Shown: one piece after another, positions 9,529-17,136 of the stretch | Position numbering within the stretch: the first letter of the stretch is position 1 | Layout of the letters: each line of letters begins with the position of its first letter | Assembly (NCBI GenBank): GCA_963836405.1 | Contig: CAWIJL010000015.1 | Coordinates: forward strand, 1 to 64,000 | From: CAWIJJ01 sp963836405 | GTDB taxonomy: Bacteria > Acidobacteriota > Terriglobia > Bryobacterales > Bryobacteraceae | DNA length: 64,000 nucleotides | Reading direction: 5' to 3' | Notes under the pieces: model-generated | Told to the model about the DNA's origin: nothing | The model's database searches: none | Seen by the model: only the letters and a program-made list of their open reading frames with translations | Program-made: the position numbers and the translations under genes

Positions 9529-9707
9529 TTCCGCGCCTCATTCGTGCTCGTGCGCTTTGAAGGTCTTCCGCGTCTTAACTCGCCAACGCGGGTATCCCAA
9601 TCGTGTTCCTTACATTTTGGGCAACGCTTTGGCCGTCCCTCAATGCGCTTGATCCACTGGTGGTGGCAGCGGAGGCACATGCAGCGCATGCTCTGCGGGA
9701 TTTTCAT
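9525..9707 (-). CDS. Small zinc-ribbon protein
   Basis: A 60-residue basic protein with two CxxC pairs, CLRCHHQW and CPKCKEHDWD, spaced as in a zinc ribbon, plus an Arg/Lys-rich tail. Such proteins bind nucleic acid or act as small adaptor subunits; no specific role can be assigned. The gene reads away from the AT-rich intergenic region at 9708-9770 and is probably transcribed from a promoter only eight bases upstream of its ATG. It ends in a four-base overlap with a second small frame. Confidence 0.65.
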   Translation of the reverse strand: MKIPQSMRCMCLRCHHQWIKRIEGRPKRCPKCKEHDWDTRVGELRRGRPSKRTSTNEARK

Positions 9708-9715
9708 CTAGTCAC

Positions 9716-9744
9716 ATAATAATCCGTTTTTTTGTTGACATAAA
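9716..9744 (-). promoter_or_regulatory. Probable promoter of the zinc-ribbon gene, close to leaderless
   Basis: On the minus strand TTTATG (9744-9739), a 17-base spacer and TATTAT (9721-9716) form a weak -35 and a good -10. The -10 ends eight bases before the ATG at 9707, so the transcript would have little or no leader. Confidence 0.4.
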
Positions 9745-9768
9745 TTAGCCTATTATGAGAGACTAATT
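9743..9768. repeat. AATTAG-N14-CTAATT inverted repeat in the divergent intergenic region
   Basis: AATTAG (9743-9748) and CTAATT (9763-9768) are exact reverse complements, in a region far richer in A+T than its surroundings. They end two bases before the plus-strand ATG at 9771 and overlap the -35 of the minus-strand gene. This is a plausible binding site for a regulator of both directions. Confidence 0.4.
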
Positions 9769-9770
9769 AA

Positions 9771-10442
9771 ATGAAGGGCTGTACTGAAGAACTCTACGTC
9801 GATTTCGCAGAGAACAAAGCGGTCGCTCTGTGCAATTACTGCACCTACGCCCCCACTCGCATGCCTACGTCAGATTTGTACGCGGATAATGCGGAAAACA
9901 ACGAGGAACTCGATTGCCCCACTCGTCATCTGTTGATCCTGCAAGCACAGACCGTTAAGGAACTGGCGGCGCTCCTCAAGGCGCACCGAAAGACCTGTCA
10001 GGCGTGTCATGGAACTGAAACCGCATCGGCAGAATTGCAGCCGGCACGAATCGAACTACGAAACAACCTTCGAGAAGAAAACCAGAAAGGAACCGAACGC
10101 GATGAAAGAAATTGTGAAATTCCCAATGGCTACCCAGGTCGAAGTCGCCCTGCGATTCGAACACGGCCTGCGTGTCGAGGGTCGCTACGGCGATCAGGTC
10201 ATGTACTCACTCAGCGACAACCGGGTGATGTACGTGCCGCCCGCCGTCGAGCAGAGAATTCAGGAACTGGCCGTTGCGCCGGGAGAGCCGCTCATGCTCT
10301 GCAAGAAGGAGATGAAAAGCGGAAATCGCAAATGGGTCGAATGGAGCGTACGCAGAGCACCGCAGCAACCGCCAACGTCGGGAAACGGAACGGTTGCTGC
10401 GGCCAAGCCGCTGAGCAGAGCCCAGGACCAAAAAGATGGTAG
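9771..10442 (+). CDS. Small cysteine-rich hypothetical protein opening the nuclease cassette
   Basis: ATG at 9771. The first 110 or so residues look like coding sequence: acidic, with CNYC near residue 21 and CQACHG near residue 82, probably a zinc site, and a helical segment LILQAQTVKELAALLKAHRK between. The open frame continues to 10442, but beyond about 10105 it overlaps the next gene and turns Arg/Pro/Ser-rich. A one-base shift near the end would bring it to a TGA at 10103-10105 overlapping the next ATG (ATGA). I therefore think the true product is about 111 residues with a late frameshift. Family not recognised. Confidence 0.45.
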   Translation: MKGCTEELYVDFAENKAVALCNYCTYAPTRMPTSDLYADNAENNEELDCPTRHLLILQAQTVKELAALLKAHRKTCQACHGTETASAELQPARIELRNNLREENQKGTERDERNCEIPNGYPGRSRPAIRTRPACRGSLRRSGHVLTQRQPGDVRAARRRAENSGTGRCAGRAAHALQEGDEKRKSQMGRMERTQSTAATANVGKRNGCCGQAAEQSPGPKRW

Positions 10443-10701
10443 CACTGACGGCAGGGTCAACGGACAGGCAAAGGTGCCGGAGCAGAAGTTACGGGTGGAG
10501 TTGATCCGAACGACCACGCCCGATGGGATGAAAGTGATGGAAGACGCCCTGAACGGCGCTGCCCTCATCGCCCAGCGTGTCGAAGCACAGGCGAGCGCCA
10601 GGAGCTACTGCTTGCGCTTTTCCAGCGAGGATATCCGCGCCATCGGGCTCACCATGTTCATCCAGAGCGCGCGGGAAGGCGGTGCGCGATGGCAGCAATA
10701 G
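10102..10701 (+). CDS. Hypothetical protein A of the nuclease cassette (paralogue of 12091-12636)
   Basis: I place the start at ATG 10102, preceded by AGAAAGGA, rather than an upstream in-frame ATG at 10009. The 199-residue protein opens with a beta-rich domain (IVKFPMATQVEVALRFEHG, then YGDQVMYSLSDNRVMYVPP), has a low-complexity linker near residues 90-130 and ends in a helical domain. The same order and matching sequence occur in the protein at 12091-12636 (VVEFPPNVPVTVALKYG, GERFMFTLADGRVMFLDP). The beta domain may be an OB-like single-strand-binding fold; this is a guess from the pattern. The stop overlaps the ATG of the nuclease gene by 13 bases. Confidence 0.7.
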   Translation: MKEIVKFPMATQVEVALRFEHGLRVEGRYGDQVMYSLSDNRVMYVPPAVEQRIQELAVAPGEPLMLCKKEMKSGNRKWVEWSVRRAPQQPPTSGNGTVAAAKPLSRAQDQKDGSTDGRVNGQAKVPEQKLRVELIRTTTPDGMKVMEDALNGAALIAQRVEAQASARSYCLRFSSEDIRAIGLTMFIQSAREGGARWQQ

Positions 10702-11663
10702 CTACCGTGGAACCGCGGCTTTCCTACCGCTCACTCGAGAAGGTGAGTTCTGAGGAATTGCAGCGCCTGCGCGGCCTGGTGGATGGAGTTTTGGACGACC
10801 GTGCCCGGCAACTTGTGCTCATCCCGGCCATTGTGGACCCGCAGCTTGTCCCCATACCTGAGGGGAAGCCCGAAGCCGCTCCGGTGAAGTCGGATCAAGA
10901 ACCGGAAGCAGCCAGGGTATTGTCTCCGAGTCAGGTCCGGACGTTCGTCGGCTGCTCGGCCCGCTGGTGGTTCAAGTACGGTCTGTCCTTACCGGAGCCG
11001 AAGACCAGTTCGCTCGCGCTTGGGTGTGCCGTCCACCAGGCGATCGAAACGAACTTCCGGGAGAAAGTTACCACCAAGGAGGACCTGGACACACAGAGTG
11101 TGGTTGCTGTCTTTCAGGTAGCGTGGCAGGAGCAGGCGGAAGAGACGGAGTTTCGCGATGAGGAGAACCCGGCGGAGATCGGCAGGGTTGGAGAGCAGTT
11201 GGTCGCCAAGTACATGGATGAGGCAGCACCGGCGATTCAACCGGCTGCTGTGGAGCTTGAGGTAGCGGGAACGATCGGTGGAGTGCCGGTGCGGGGAAGA
11301 GTAGACGTCATCGACGAAACCGGCCGCGTGATTGACCTGAAGACGGCGGCGCGGAAGCCTTCAGGCATCGCGCCGGATTACGCCTTCCAACTCGCCACCT
11401 ACCGGCAACTCACGCCGGGCGCGTCCGGTGAGGCGCGTCTCGATACGCTGGTGAAGACGAAAACCGTGCAGCTCATCACGCAATCCTACGCCGTCGGCGA
11501 GCAGGATATCCGGGCCACCCAGGTCCTGTATCCGCTCGCGCAGGAAGGGATGCGCAAAGGACTGTACCTGCCGAACCGTCAGTCGCTCAGCTGCAGCCGG
11601 CGTAATTGTGCCTATTGGCCGCACTGCGAAAACGAGTACGGCGGCACTATCGAAATCGCCTGA
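10689..11663 (+). CDS. RecB/Cas4-like PD-(D/E)XK nuclease with four-cysteine cluster
   Basis: A 324-residue nuclease of the PDDEXK_1 type. Motifs in order: ALGCAVHQAIE (the GxxxHxxxE helix), GRVDVIDETGRVIDLKTA (catalytic Asp and D-x-K core) and YAFQLATYRQL (QxxxY). One Cys upstream of the core (FVGCSARWW) and three at the C-terminus (SCSRRNCAYWPHC) match the Fe-S cluster layout of AddB and Cas4. Such enzymes trim DNA ends in recombination or in phage. There is no Cas1 or Cas2 and no repeat array nearby, so a phage or plasmid recombination role is more likely than CRISPR adaptation. The N-terminal 75 residues are unique. Confidence 0.85.
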   Translation: MAAIATVEPRLSYRSLEKVSSEELQRLRGLVDGVLDDRARQLVLIPAIVDPQLVPIPEGKPEAAPVKSDQEPEAARVLSPSQVRTFVGCSARWWFKYGLSLPEPKTSSLALGCAVHQAIETNFREKVTTKEDLDTQSVVAVFQVAWQEQAEETEFRDEENPAEIGRVGEQLVAKYMDEAAPAIQPAAVELEVAGTIGGVPVRGRVDVIDETGRVIDLKTAARKPSGIAPDYAFQLATYRQLTPGASGEARLDTLVKTKTVQLITQSYAVGEQDIRATQVLYPLAQEGMRKGLYLPNRQSLSCSRRNCAYWPHCENEYGGTIEIA

Positions 11664-11782
11664 TCCACCACGAGCCGTAGCAACAGACACGGGTGCAACC
11701 ACGACCTCGCGGCGCTGCCGCGACAGGACGCGTGTCTCCCGGTGGTCCTCGTGCGTCTCGTTCAAACCAAGGAGATCGTGTG

Positions 11783-12019
11783 ATGAACAGGAAAGTGGAA
11801 GTGCCAATCGAGTGTGAAGTGGATTGGGATCAGCCCCTGATTGACGCGGAGTATCGGATTGAGCACCTCAGCGTGACGCATGTCTGCGAATGGTGCCGCG
11901 AATCGATCGGCCTCCTCGACGCGCAAACCTCCACGGGCAGAGTCTCCTGGCACACACGCTGCTGGAACGAAGCCTGGGAAGCACGCGCCGCAGCCCTCGC
12001 CGAATCGGATGATGCCTAA
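11783..12019 (+). CDS. Small CxxC...HxxC zinc-binding protein of the nuclease cassette
   Basis: ATG at 11783 is preceded by AAGGAG at good spacing and gives 78 residues. The middle carries CEWCRESIG and later WHTRCWNEAW, a C-x2-C...H-x2-C zinc finger. The gene lies between the nuclease and the second paralogue, on the same strand, with a 119-base gap upstream. It may recruit DNA or protein partners to the nuclease. Family not recognised. Confidence 0.65.
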   Translation: MNRKVEVPIECEVDWDQPLIDAEYRIEHLSVTHVCEWCRESIGLLDAQTSTGRVSWHTRCWNEAWEARAAALAESDDA

Positions 12020-12090
12020 GGCTTCGTTTCCTCCCTGACGAGCTCGCGAAGAGCGAAACCGGCTCCGGCCGGTCGGAGGTAATTGCAACT

Positions 12091-12636
12091 ATGGCAGCAG
12101 CCGCATCGAACACCCGGCCTTCACGCGAAGTCGTGGAGTTCCCGCCCAATGTCCCAGTCACGGTCGCTCTCAAATATGGTCAGCCGAGAACCGTGAGCTC
12201 CCAATGGGGTGAGCGCTTCATGTTCACCCTGGCAGACGGACGGGTGATGTTTCTCGATCCCGAGGTCGGAGCACAAATCGAAGCCCTGGGGGTCAACGTC
12301 GGGGAGAACTTCACCATCACCAGGAAATGGGACGAACGGAAGTCCGGTCCGCCCATCTGGGAAGTGGCGCGGGTCGAAGGGGAGCAACCGAATGGCACCT
12401 TGATCGTTCCCGCGGCACCGTCGAAGCCGCAAAAATCGGCCGGTGGTGACGCCGCGCGCCGGCAACTCAACCCGCAAACGCCACTGGTGGAGGAGGCGAA
12501 GAGCTTGGTCGATACCTTCGCGGCCGTCCTCGATCACGCCCTGACCACCTATCAGGGCCGCATCCAACCCGAAGAGGCCCGGGCCCTCCTGATCACCGCA
12601 TATATCCAGCGCGCCAAATTGTCGTCAGTCGCTTAG
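12091..12636 (+). CDS. Hypothetical protein B of the nuclease cassette (paralogue of 10102-10701)
   Basis: A 181-residue protein with GGAGG 11 bases upstream of its ATG. It has the same build as protein A: beta-rich N-terminal domain, Pro/Ala linker (PAAPSKPQKSAGG) and helical C-terminal domain (YQGRIQPEEARALLITAYIQ against RFSSEDIRAIGLTMFIQSAR in A). The two copies bracket the nuclease gene. Both halves align, so this is a full-gene duplication followed by strong divergence. The function is unknown; a DNA-binding partner of the nuclease is a reasonable inference. Confidence 0.7.
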   Translation: MAAAASNTRPSREVVEFPPNVPVTVALKYGQPRTVSSQWGERFMFTLADGRVMFLDPEVGAQIEALGVNVGENFTITRKWDERKSGPPIWEVARVEGEQPNGTLIVPAAPSKPQKSAGGDAARRQLNPQTPLVEEAKSLVDTFAAVLDHALTTYQGRIQPEEARALLITAYIQRAKLSSVA

Positions 12637-12690
12637 CTCAAAATACGGGCGCGCCTCACGCCGAAGCGCGTCCGTACTCATTCTCCATCC

Positions 12691-13071
12691 ATGCTTACGG
12701 GAAAACACTTACGCTCGTTCCTCGCCCACGCGGTGTTAGGCCGCAAACTCCCGCAGCGCGAGCGCATTGGATCTCGCAAGGGTCCGCCGCGTCGAGGTCC
12801 GCCACGCGACGAACAGTATAAAGATTGGATCCGTACGCTCGCCTGCTGCGCCTGTGGAATCCAGGGCCGTTCGCAAGCAGCGCATACCGGAGGCGATGGC
12901 GGGATGTCGATGAAAGCCTCGGACTACTCCTGCGTCCCTCTTTGTCCTGCCTGCCACACGCAAGCCCAGGACTCCTATCATCGGGTAGGTAAGGCTGCCT
13001 TTGAGCGAGTGCACGGTCTCTGCCTCGCTGAACTGGTGCTGCTGCTGCACCGTGAGTCGAGCGAGAAGTGA
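12691..13071 (+). CDS. HNH-like/DUF968-type phage nuclease
   Basis: A 126-residue protein with a basic N-terminus and a zinc/HNH-like core: CCACGIQGRSQAAHTGGDGG, then CVPLCPACHTQAQDSYHR. The CxxC, AAH and PxCxxCH arrangement is seen in DUF968 and Ref-type phage recombination nucleases. It is last in the cassette and reads the same way as the PD-(D/E)XK gene. This supports a phage-derived recombination module with no structural genes left. Confidence 0.7.
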   Translation: MLTGKHLRSFLAHAVLGRKLPQRERIGSRKGPPRRGPPRDEQYKDWIRTLACCACGIQGRSQAAHTGGDGGMSMKASDYSCVPLCPACHTQAQDSYHRVGKAAFERVHGLCLAELVLLLHRESSEK

Positions 13072-13454
13072 GTCAGGCCTTCGAGCCACACCGGCGCCGG
13101 AATGAGCAGTCGATCGCCGTACCTCCGCGGTCAGTTCCAAAGCCTGCCAAGTGGTCTCCGAGGATTGCCACAGGTGTGGCGGGCATCCACTCCAGTCCGT
13201 GGGTAGAACCCGTGAAACGATCGGGCTAACAACCGGTCCAAGATCGTCGCGGCTCTGTAACACAGGCACTTGCGGCGCCGCGAACGTGTGCAGGACGGAT
13301 CTTGTCACAGGTCGTAAACTTCGCGGATCAGAAACAAAGAGGCTACCGCGCCGCGCGCGTAAGCAAGCGCTCGTGAGTTTGAAAGCGAAGCTCGATGACG
13401 CCACACTAGGCCAGAAGTACCGGTCGGGCATGGTTCGTACCAGTTGCTGTATAC
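13072..13454. other. Stretch without a recognisable gene, boundary of the cassette
   Basis: Between the HNH-like gene and the TonB-like remnant. All open frames here have biased composition and no family resemblance, and no tRNA is present. The expected N-terminal transmembrane segment of the downstream TonB-like protein is missing, so this may be the scar where the cassette replaced the 5' end of that gene. Confidence 0.3.
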
Positions 13455-14618
13455 ATGCGCGAGGCCCAGCCTGGAGCCTATTTTCAGGCAAGCGCAAGCA
13501 AGACAAAATCCGCTCCGACACCCGTGGCAAGACCCGCCGGCGCACCCGCGCAACGGCCGGGAGTGGACGGACGGGCGTTTCGCGCACCCGAGGTTCCCGC
13601 AGTCCTGCAACTTCCCAGGCCCATCGAGAAAGCGGTAGACGCACCCGCCATCGTTCAGCCCGAGTTTCGCCCAAACCCGGTGGTGCCTGCCACGTTACCT
13701 CCGCTGGCTTTCTGGGCCCGTCAGGCGTTAGACCTGCCCAAGCCGCCGCTCCCCGAAGCGGTAGTGGTTCCTGGCCGGACCGAGGAGCTTTCGCCGGCTC
13801 CAAGGCTTGGCGCTCTTCCTACTCTCGCCGTTCCCAATCGGGAACTCCGAGTGAGTAACGTCAATGTATCCTTTGCGCCGGCCCGAGACGCAGGAGCAGT
13901 CCGCTCTCCCTGTGGCAAACTCGACCACGGCGCCCGTTCGGCGCCGCGATGTGGACGAATCGCAAATGGCCAGCTTCGAGGTGTCTTCCGGCCAATCCAC
14001 GAACGTGCTCACGTTTGCCACGGAGCGCCGGGATGTGAGGGACATCCTGATTCCCAGGGGAGTAAACAATATTCCCGACTCCGCCGCAGCCGGTGACAGC
14101 CAAGCTACGGGGGCAGCGATCCGCCCGTCCGAGGCGGCTCAAAAAGGGATGGGTTCCGGCCGGGTAGACCAAAATCGCGCGGCCGCGGCAAAAAATGTCG
14201 CGGATTTGAGTTCGTCTCCAGGGGAGGCAGCCGCCGAATCAACAGCGGGGGTGGCGGGCGGGTCAATGAGACCCTCGCCGTCCAACGGAAATCCGGCCGG
14301 TTCTTCTTCAACCGCTCGATCTGACTCTTCCCATCCGCCAAGCCGTGCCGAACTTACTCGTATCGACCATCCGGCCAACGGCAGCTTCGACGTGGTCATT
14401 AGTCAGTCCGGCGGTCGTGACGACGTGCTGGAGCTCGGAGCCGGCTTGAAGGGCAGCCCGGTTTACTCCGTCTATCTGCGAGTTGGTGATCAGAAGGAAT
14501 GGATCCTCGAATACTGTCTGCCTCCGGCTAAAATGGCGCAGTCCAGTCCCTATCAGATCAATATCGACGATGCATCGCCGCTGGTTCCGCCGTATCCTAT
14601 CACCACTATGATCCCTAA
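13455..14618 (+). pseudogene. TonB-like/energy-transducer-type protein, 5' fragment
   Basis: A Pro-rich region (frame of ATG 13455) passes through a one-base frameshift near 13895 into the frame holding VRRRDVDESQMASFEV, then IDHPANGSFDVVISQS and VYSVYLRVGDQKEWILEYC, up to IPN at 14618. The order of disordered Pro/Ala-rich region followed by a conserved periplasmic domain matches an acidobacterial TonB-like family. An IS element begins at 14619 and splits the gene; the remainder is at 16645-16862. The N-terminal membrane anchor is not found. The gene therefore has three defects: missing 5' end, frameshift and insertion. Confidence 0.75.
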
Positions 14619-14636
14619 CCTGACTTTCGCACTTCG
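14619..14636 (+). repeat. Left terminal inverted repeat of the IS
   Basis: CCTGACTTTCGCACTTCG. It differs from the reverse complement of the right end only at the fourth base (G against A). Similarity continues weakly inward. Confidence 0.85.
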
Positions 14637-14771
14637 CGGAGTTTTTCCGACTCAGCCGAACTATATTTGCTTTGCCTGCAACAACCACCATGCTAAAAAG
14701 GCCCGAAATGGCCTGAGTGAAGACCTACCCTCTTTTCTTTCGACTGGACTTCTGGCATTCTGCTGCTTCTC

Positions 14772-16580
14772 ATGTTTCTGCGAAGCACTCCGCGAAAGAA
14801 GGACGGCAAGATTCACCGCTACTTCAGCATCGTGGAGAATCGGCGGGTAGCGGGCTCGCGGATCGTGCAGCGGACCGTATTGTATTTGGGAGAGATCAAC
14901 GACCAGCAGCAAGCCGCCTGGCGGCACACGTTGCAGGTGTTCGACGAAGACGAGCAAGACTACCGAACCATGAGCTTGTTCCCGGAGGACCGGGAAGTGC
15001 CAGCCGATGCGTTGGACAGCACCCAGGTGAAGTTGAGCGGCCTGGAATTGCGGAGACCGCGCAGCTACGGCGCTTGCTGGCTGGGGTGTGAGTTATGGCA
15101 ACAACTCGGGCTGGATGAGTTTTGGCGGGAGCGCTTGCCGGAAGCGCGCGAGGCGGTGAGTTGGGAGAAGGTGTTGCAGTTACAGGTAGTGAATTGCCTG
15201 CTCGACCCGGGCAGTGATTACAGCCTGCACCGGCAGTGGTACGTCGATACGGCGATGGACGAGCTATTGGAAACGGACTTCGCCGTGGCCGCCAAGGATC
15301 GGCTGTATCGCTGTCTGGATCGGGTACTGCCACACAAACAGGAGTTATTTGTCTGGCTGAAGCAGAAGTGGGCTGATTTGTTCCAGTCCGATTTCGAGGT
15401 GCTGCTCTACGATTTGACCAGTACGTACTTCGAAGGCGAGATGGAACAGAACCCAAAAGCCAAGCGCGGGTACAGCCGGGACAAGAGACCGGATTGTCTG
15501 CAATTAGTGATCGCCTTGGTGGTGACGACCGATGGGCTTCCCCTGGCCTATGAAGTGATGAAGGGCAACACATCGGATCGCACCACACTGCCAGGTTTTC
15601 TGAAGAAGATCGAGGAGACTTACGGCAAAGCGCGGCGGGTGTGGGTGATGGATCGTGGCGTTCCTACCGAAGCCATTCTGAAAGACATGCGTGATCCCCA
15701 ACGGCAGACGTTCTATCTGGTGGGCACACCCAAGAGCAAGATTAACCAGCATGAAAAGAAATGGCTGGATCTGCCGTGGCAAAAGGTCCGCGACTCGGTG
15801 GAAGTGAAGCTGTATGAGCACGAGGGCGAACTCTACGTGCTGGCCAAAAGCGGTGGGCGGCAGGCCAAGGAGAACGCTATGCGGCGCAAGCGACTGGTCC
15901 GCTTGGTGCGCAAGTTGCGGGCGATGCGCAAGAGTCTGCCGAAGCGCGATCAACTGCTGTTGCGCGTCGGGGCCGCCAAGAAAGAAGCCGGCCGGGCCTT
16001 CGGGTTCGTGAAGATTCAGATGCCGTCAGCGGACCAAGCGGTTACTCGCGAGACTTTCTCCTTTGAGGTGGACAAGGTCAAGTTGAAGGCTGCGGAACAA
16101 CGCGACGGCCACTATCTGTTGCGCAGCAACCTCACCGGCGAAGATCCAGCGGTGTTGTGGACGCGCTACGTACAACTGACGCAAATCGAGAGCGTGTTCC
16201 GCTCGGTAAAAAGCGAACTGAGCATCCGGCCCATCGGTCATCAACTGGAACGTCGGGCCGACGCGCACATTCTGATTGCGTTTCTGGCGTACAGTCTGCA
16301 GGTCACTCTGAAGCAACGGCTGATGATGCACGCGCCGGGACTGACACCGGCGGCCGTGTTCGAAAAGCTGGCGACCATTCAGATGGTGGAGGTCTGGATT
16401 CCACTGGTGGACGGTCGTCAGCTGGTGATGCCGCGTCATACCCAGCCGGAGCCGGACGTGCAAGCCTTACTGAACCAAATTCGGATCACGCTTCCGCCTC
16501 AGCCACCGCCGCGGATCAAGGCATCCCAAATCCCGCCAAAAAACGCGCCGGCCCCACCCTTCTTTGTAGTGAAGACCTAG
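14772..16580 (+). CDS. IS1634-family (IS4 superfamily) DDE transposase
   Basis: An intact 602-residue transposase. Catalytic residues are visible as Asp214 (LLYDLTSTYFEG), Asp294 (RVWVMDRGV) and Glu473 in QIESVFRSVKSEL, a variant of the IS4 YREK signature. A long insertion separates the second Asp from the Glu, as in IS1634 proteins. The start MFLRSTPRKKDGK, with its short beta domain, is also typical of the family. The gene fills the element except for 153 bases on the left and 64 on the right. No frameshift is seen, so the element may still be active. Confidence 0.92.
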   Translation: MFLRSTPRKKDGKIHRYFSIVENRRVAGSRIVQRTVLYLGEINDQQQAAWRHTLQVFDEDEQDYRTMSLFPEDREVPADALDSTQVKLSGLELRRPRSYGACWLGCELWQQLGLDEFWRERLPEAREAVSWEKVLQLQVVNCLLDPGSDYSLHRQWYVDTAMDELLETDFAVAAKDRLYRCLDRVLPHKQELFVWLKQKWADLFQSDFEVLLYDLTSTYFEGEMEQNPKAKRGYSRDKRPDCLQLVIALVVTTDGLPLAYEVMKGNTSDRTTLPGFLKKIEETYGKARRVWVMDRGVPTEAILKDMRDPQRQTFYLVGTPKSKINQHEKKWLDLPWQKVRDSVEVKLYEHEGELYVLAKSGGRQAKENAMRRKRLVRLVRKLRAMRKSLPKRDQLLLRVGAAKKEAGRAFGFVKIQMPSADQAVTRETFSFEVDKVKLKAAEQRDGHYLLRSNLTGEDPAVLWTRYVQLTQIESVFRSVKSELSIRPIGHQLERRADAHILIAFLAYSLQVTLKQRLMMHAPGLTPAAVFEKLATIQMVEVWIPLVDGRQLVMPRHTQPEPDVQALLNQIRITLPPQPPPRIKASQIPPKNAPAPPFFVVKT

Positions 16581-16626
16581 CCAAACGCTTTGCTGATTCT
16601 GCACAACTTAGCTCTGCCAAAACCCT

Positions 16627-16644
16627 CGAAGTGCGAAAGTTAGG
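16627..16644 (-). repeat. Right terminal inverted repeat of the IS
   Basis: CGAAGTGCGAAAGTTAGG, the reverse complement of the left end with one mismatch. It is followed directly by the second copy of the CTAA target duplication. Confidence 0.85.
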
Positions 16645-16862
16645 CTAACACGCTGCCGGGGCAGCCGATCATAAGGCACATGGTCTTTCAAGGACGCCTC
16701 ACTACCGGCGGAAGACTGCAAAATATGAAGATGACTGGGGCGGCAAACCCGACAGTGATGGAACTGCTGGCGCTTCTGAATGAGTGGCAGTTTCGCCCGG
16801 CATTAAAGAACAAAGAACCAATTGAGGTCGAAGTCCTCCTGGTCATCCCATCACGGAGTTGA
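16645..16862 (+). pseudogene. TonB-like protein, 3' fragment beyond the IS
   Basis: The frame reads NTLPGQPIIRHMVFQGRLTT, then LQNMKMTGAANPTVMELLAL and NEWQFRPALKNKEPIEVEVL, ending at a TGA at 16860-16862. This is the C-terminal TonB-like region missing from the fragment at 13455-14618, and the join is exact at the CTAA duplication. The stretch FRPALKNKxPIxVEVLLVIP is highly characteristic of the family. It cannot be translated on its own, because a TAG lies just upstream inside the IS end. Confidence 0.8.
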
Positions 16863-17090
16863 CGATAAACGCGGGCGGGCTCTTCACGAGCGTTAGCTGC
16901 TGCCGCTTCGGAGCGAAACGGGCTGCCATCAAGAGCGGAATCAACGCCTCGTGAATCGCGGGCGGGTGGCGGCGCTGGGCCGCAGTTCCGGGCACCGCAG
17001 GCAATTCCACCGTCCGCGCCCCTGCCCCCGAATTGAGGTAGCGAGCCCTTCTTCTTATCAAAATCACTGCGTTGCCCTTGAGGCCGGAGG

Positions 17091-17123
17091 GAGCCTGAGC
17101 GCCGGCTGACTGCGCCCAGGCTC
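17091..17123 (-). terminator. Hairpin downstream of the first secreted-protein gene
   Basis: GAGCCTGAGCGC (17091-17102) pairs with GCGCCCAGGCTC (17112-17123) with one mismatch, 14 bases past the stop of the minus-strand gene. There is no clear U-run. A matching, perfect hairpin follows the duplicate gene at 17839-17869, which supports a real role. Confidence 0.5.
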
Positions 17124-17136
17124 CTTGGAAGGCCGC

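Larger units (their letters stand above)
14619..16644 (+). mobile_element. Complete IS1634-type insertion sequence, 2,026 bp
   Basis: The element has terminal inverted repeats of 18 bases with one mismatch (14619-14636 and 16627-16644) and a single long transposase gene. It is flanked by CTAA on both sides (14615-14618 and 16645-16648), the likely 4-bp target duplication. Removing the element and one CTAA restores the reading frame of the host gene: ATG ATC CCT AAC ACG CTG, encoding MIPNTL. This fixes both ends to the base. Confidence 0.9.

Noticed and set aside
9735..9756. TTGACA and TATTAT as a plus-strand promoter before 9771
   Set aside because: The spacer is only 10 bases, far from the 16-18 needed.
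10689..11663. Cas4 of a CRISPR system
   Set aside because: The four-Cys PD-(D/E)XK layout fits, but there is no Cas1, Cas2, effector or repeat array anywhere in the window.
13072..13454. tRNA or attachment site at the cassette boundary
   Set aside because: A GGTTCGTACC-like string occurs near 13432 but no cloverleaf can be drawn, and no duplicated attachment core was found at the other end.
12736..13803. 355-codon minus-strand open frame opposite the HNH-like gene
   Set aside because: Arg/Pro/Ser-rich with no domain pattern; it crosses the opposite strand of two better supported genes.
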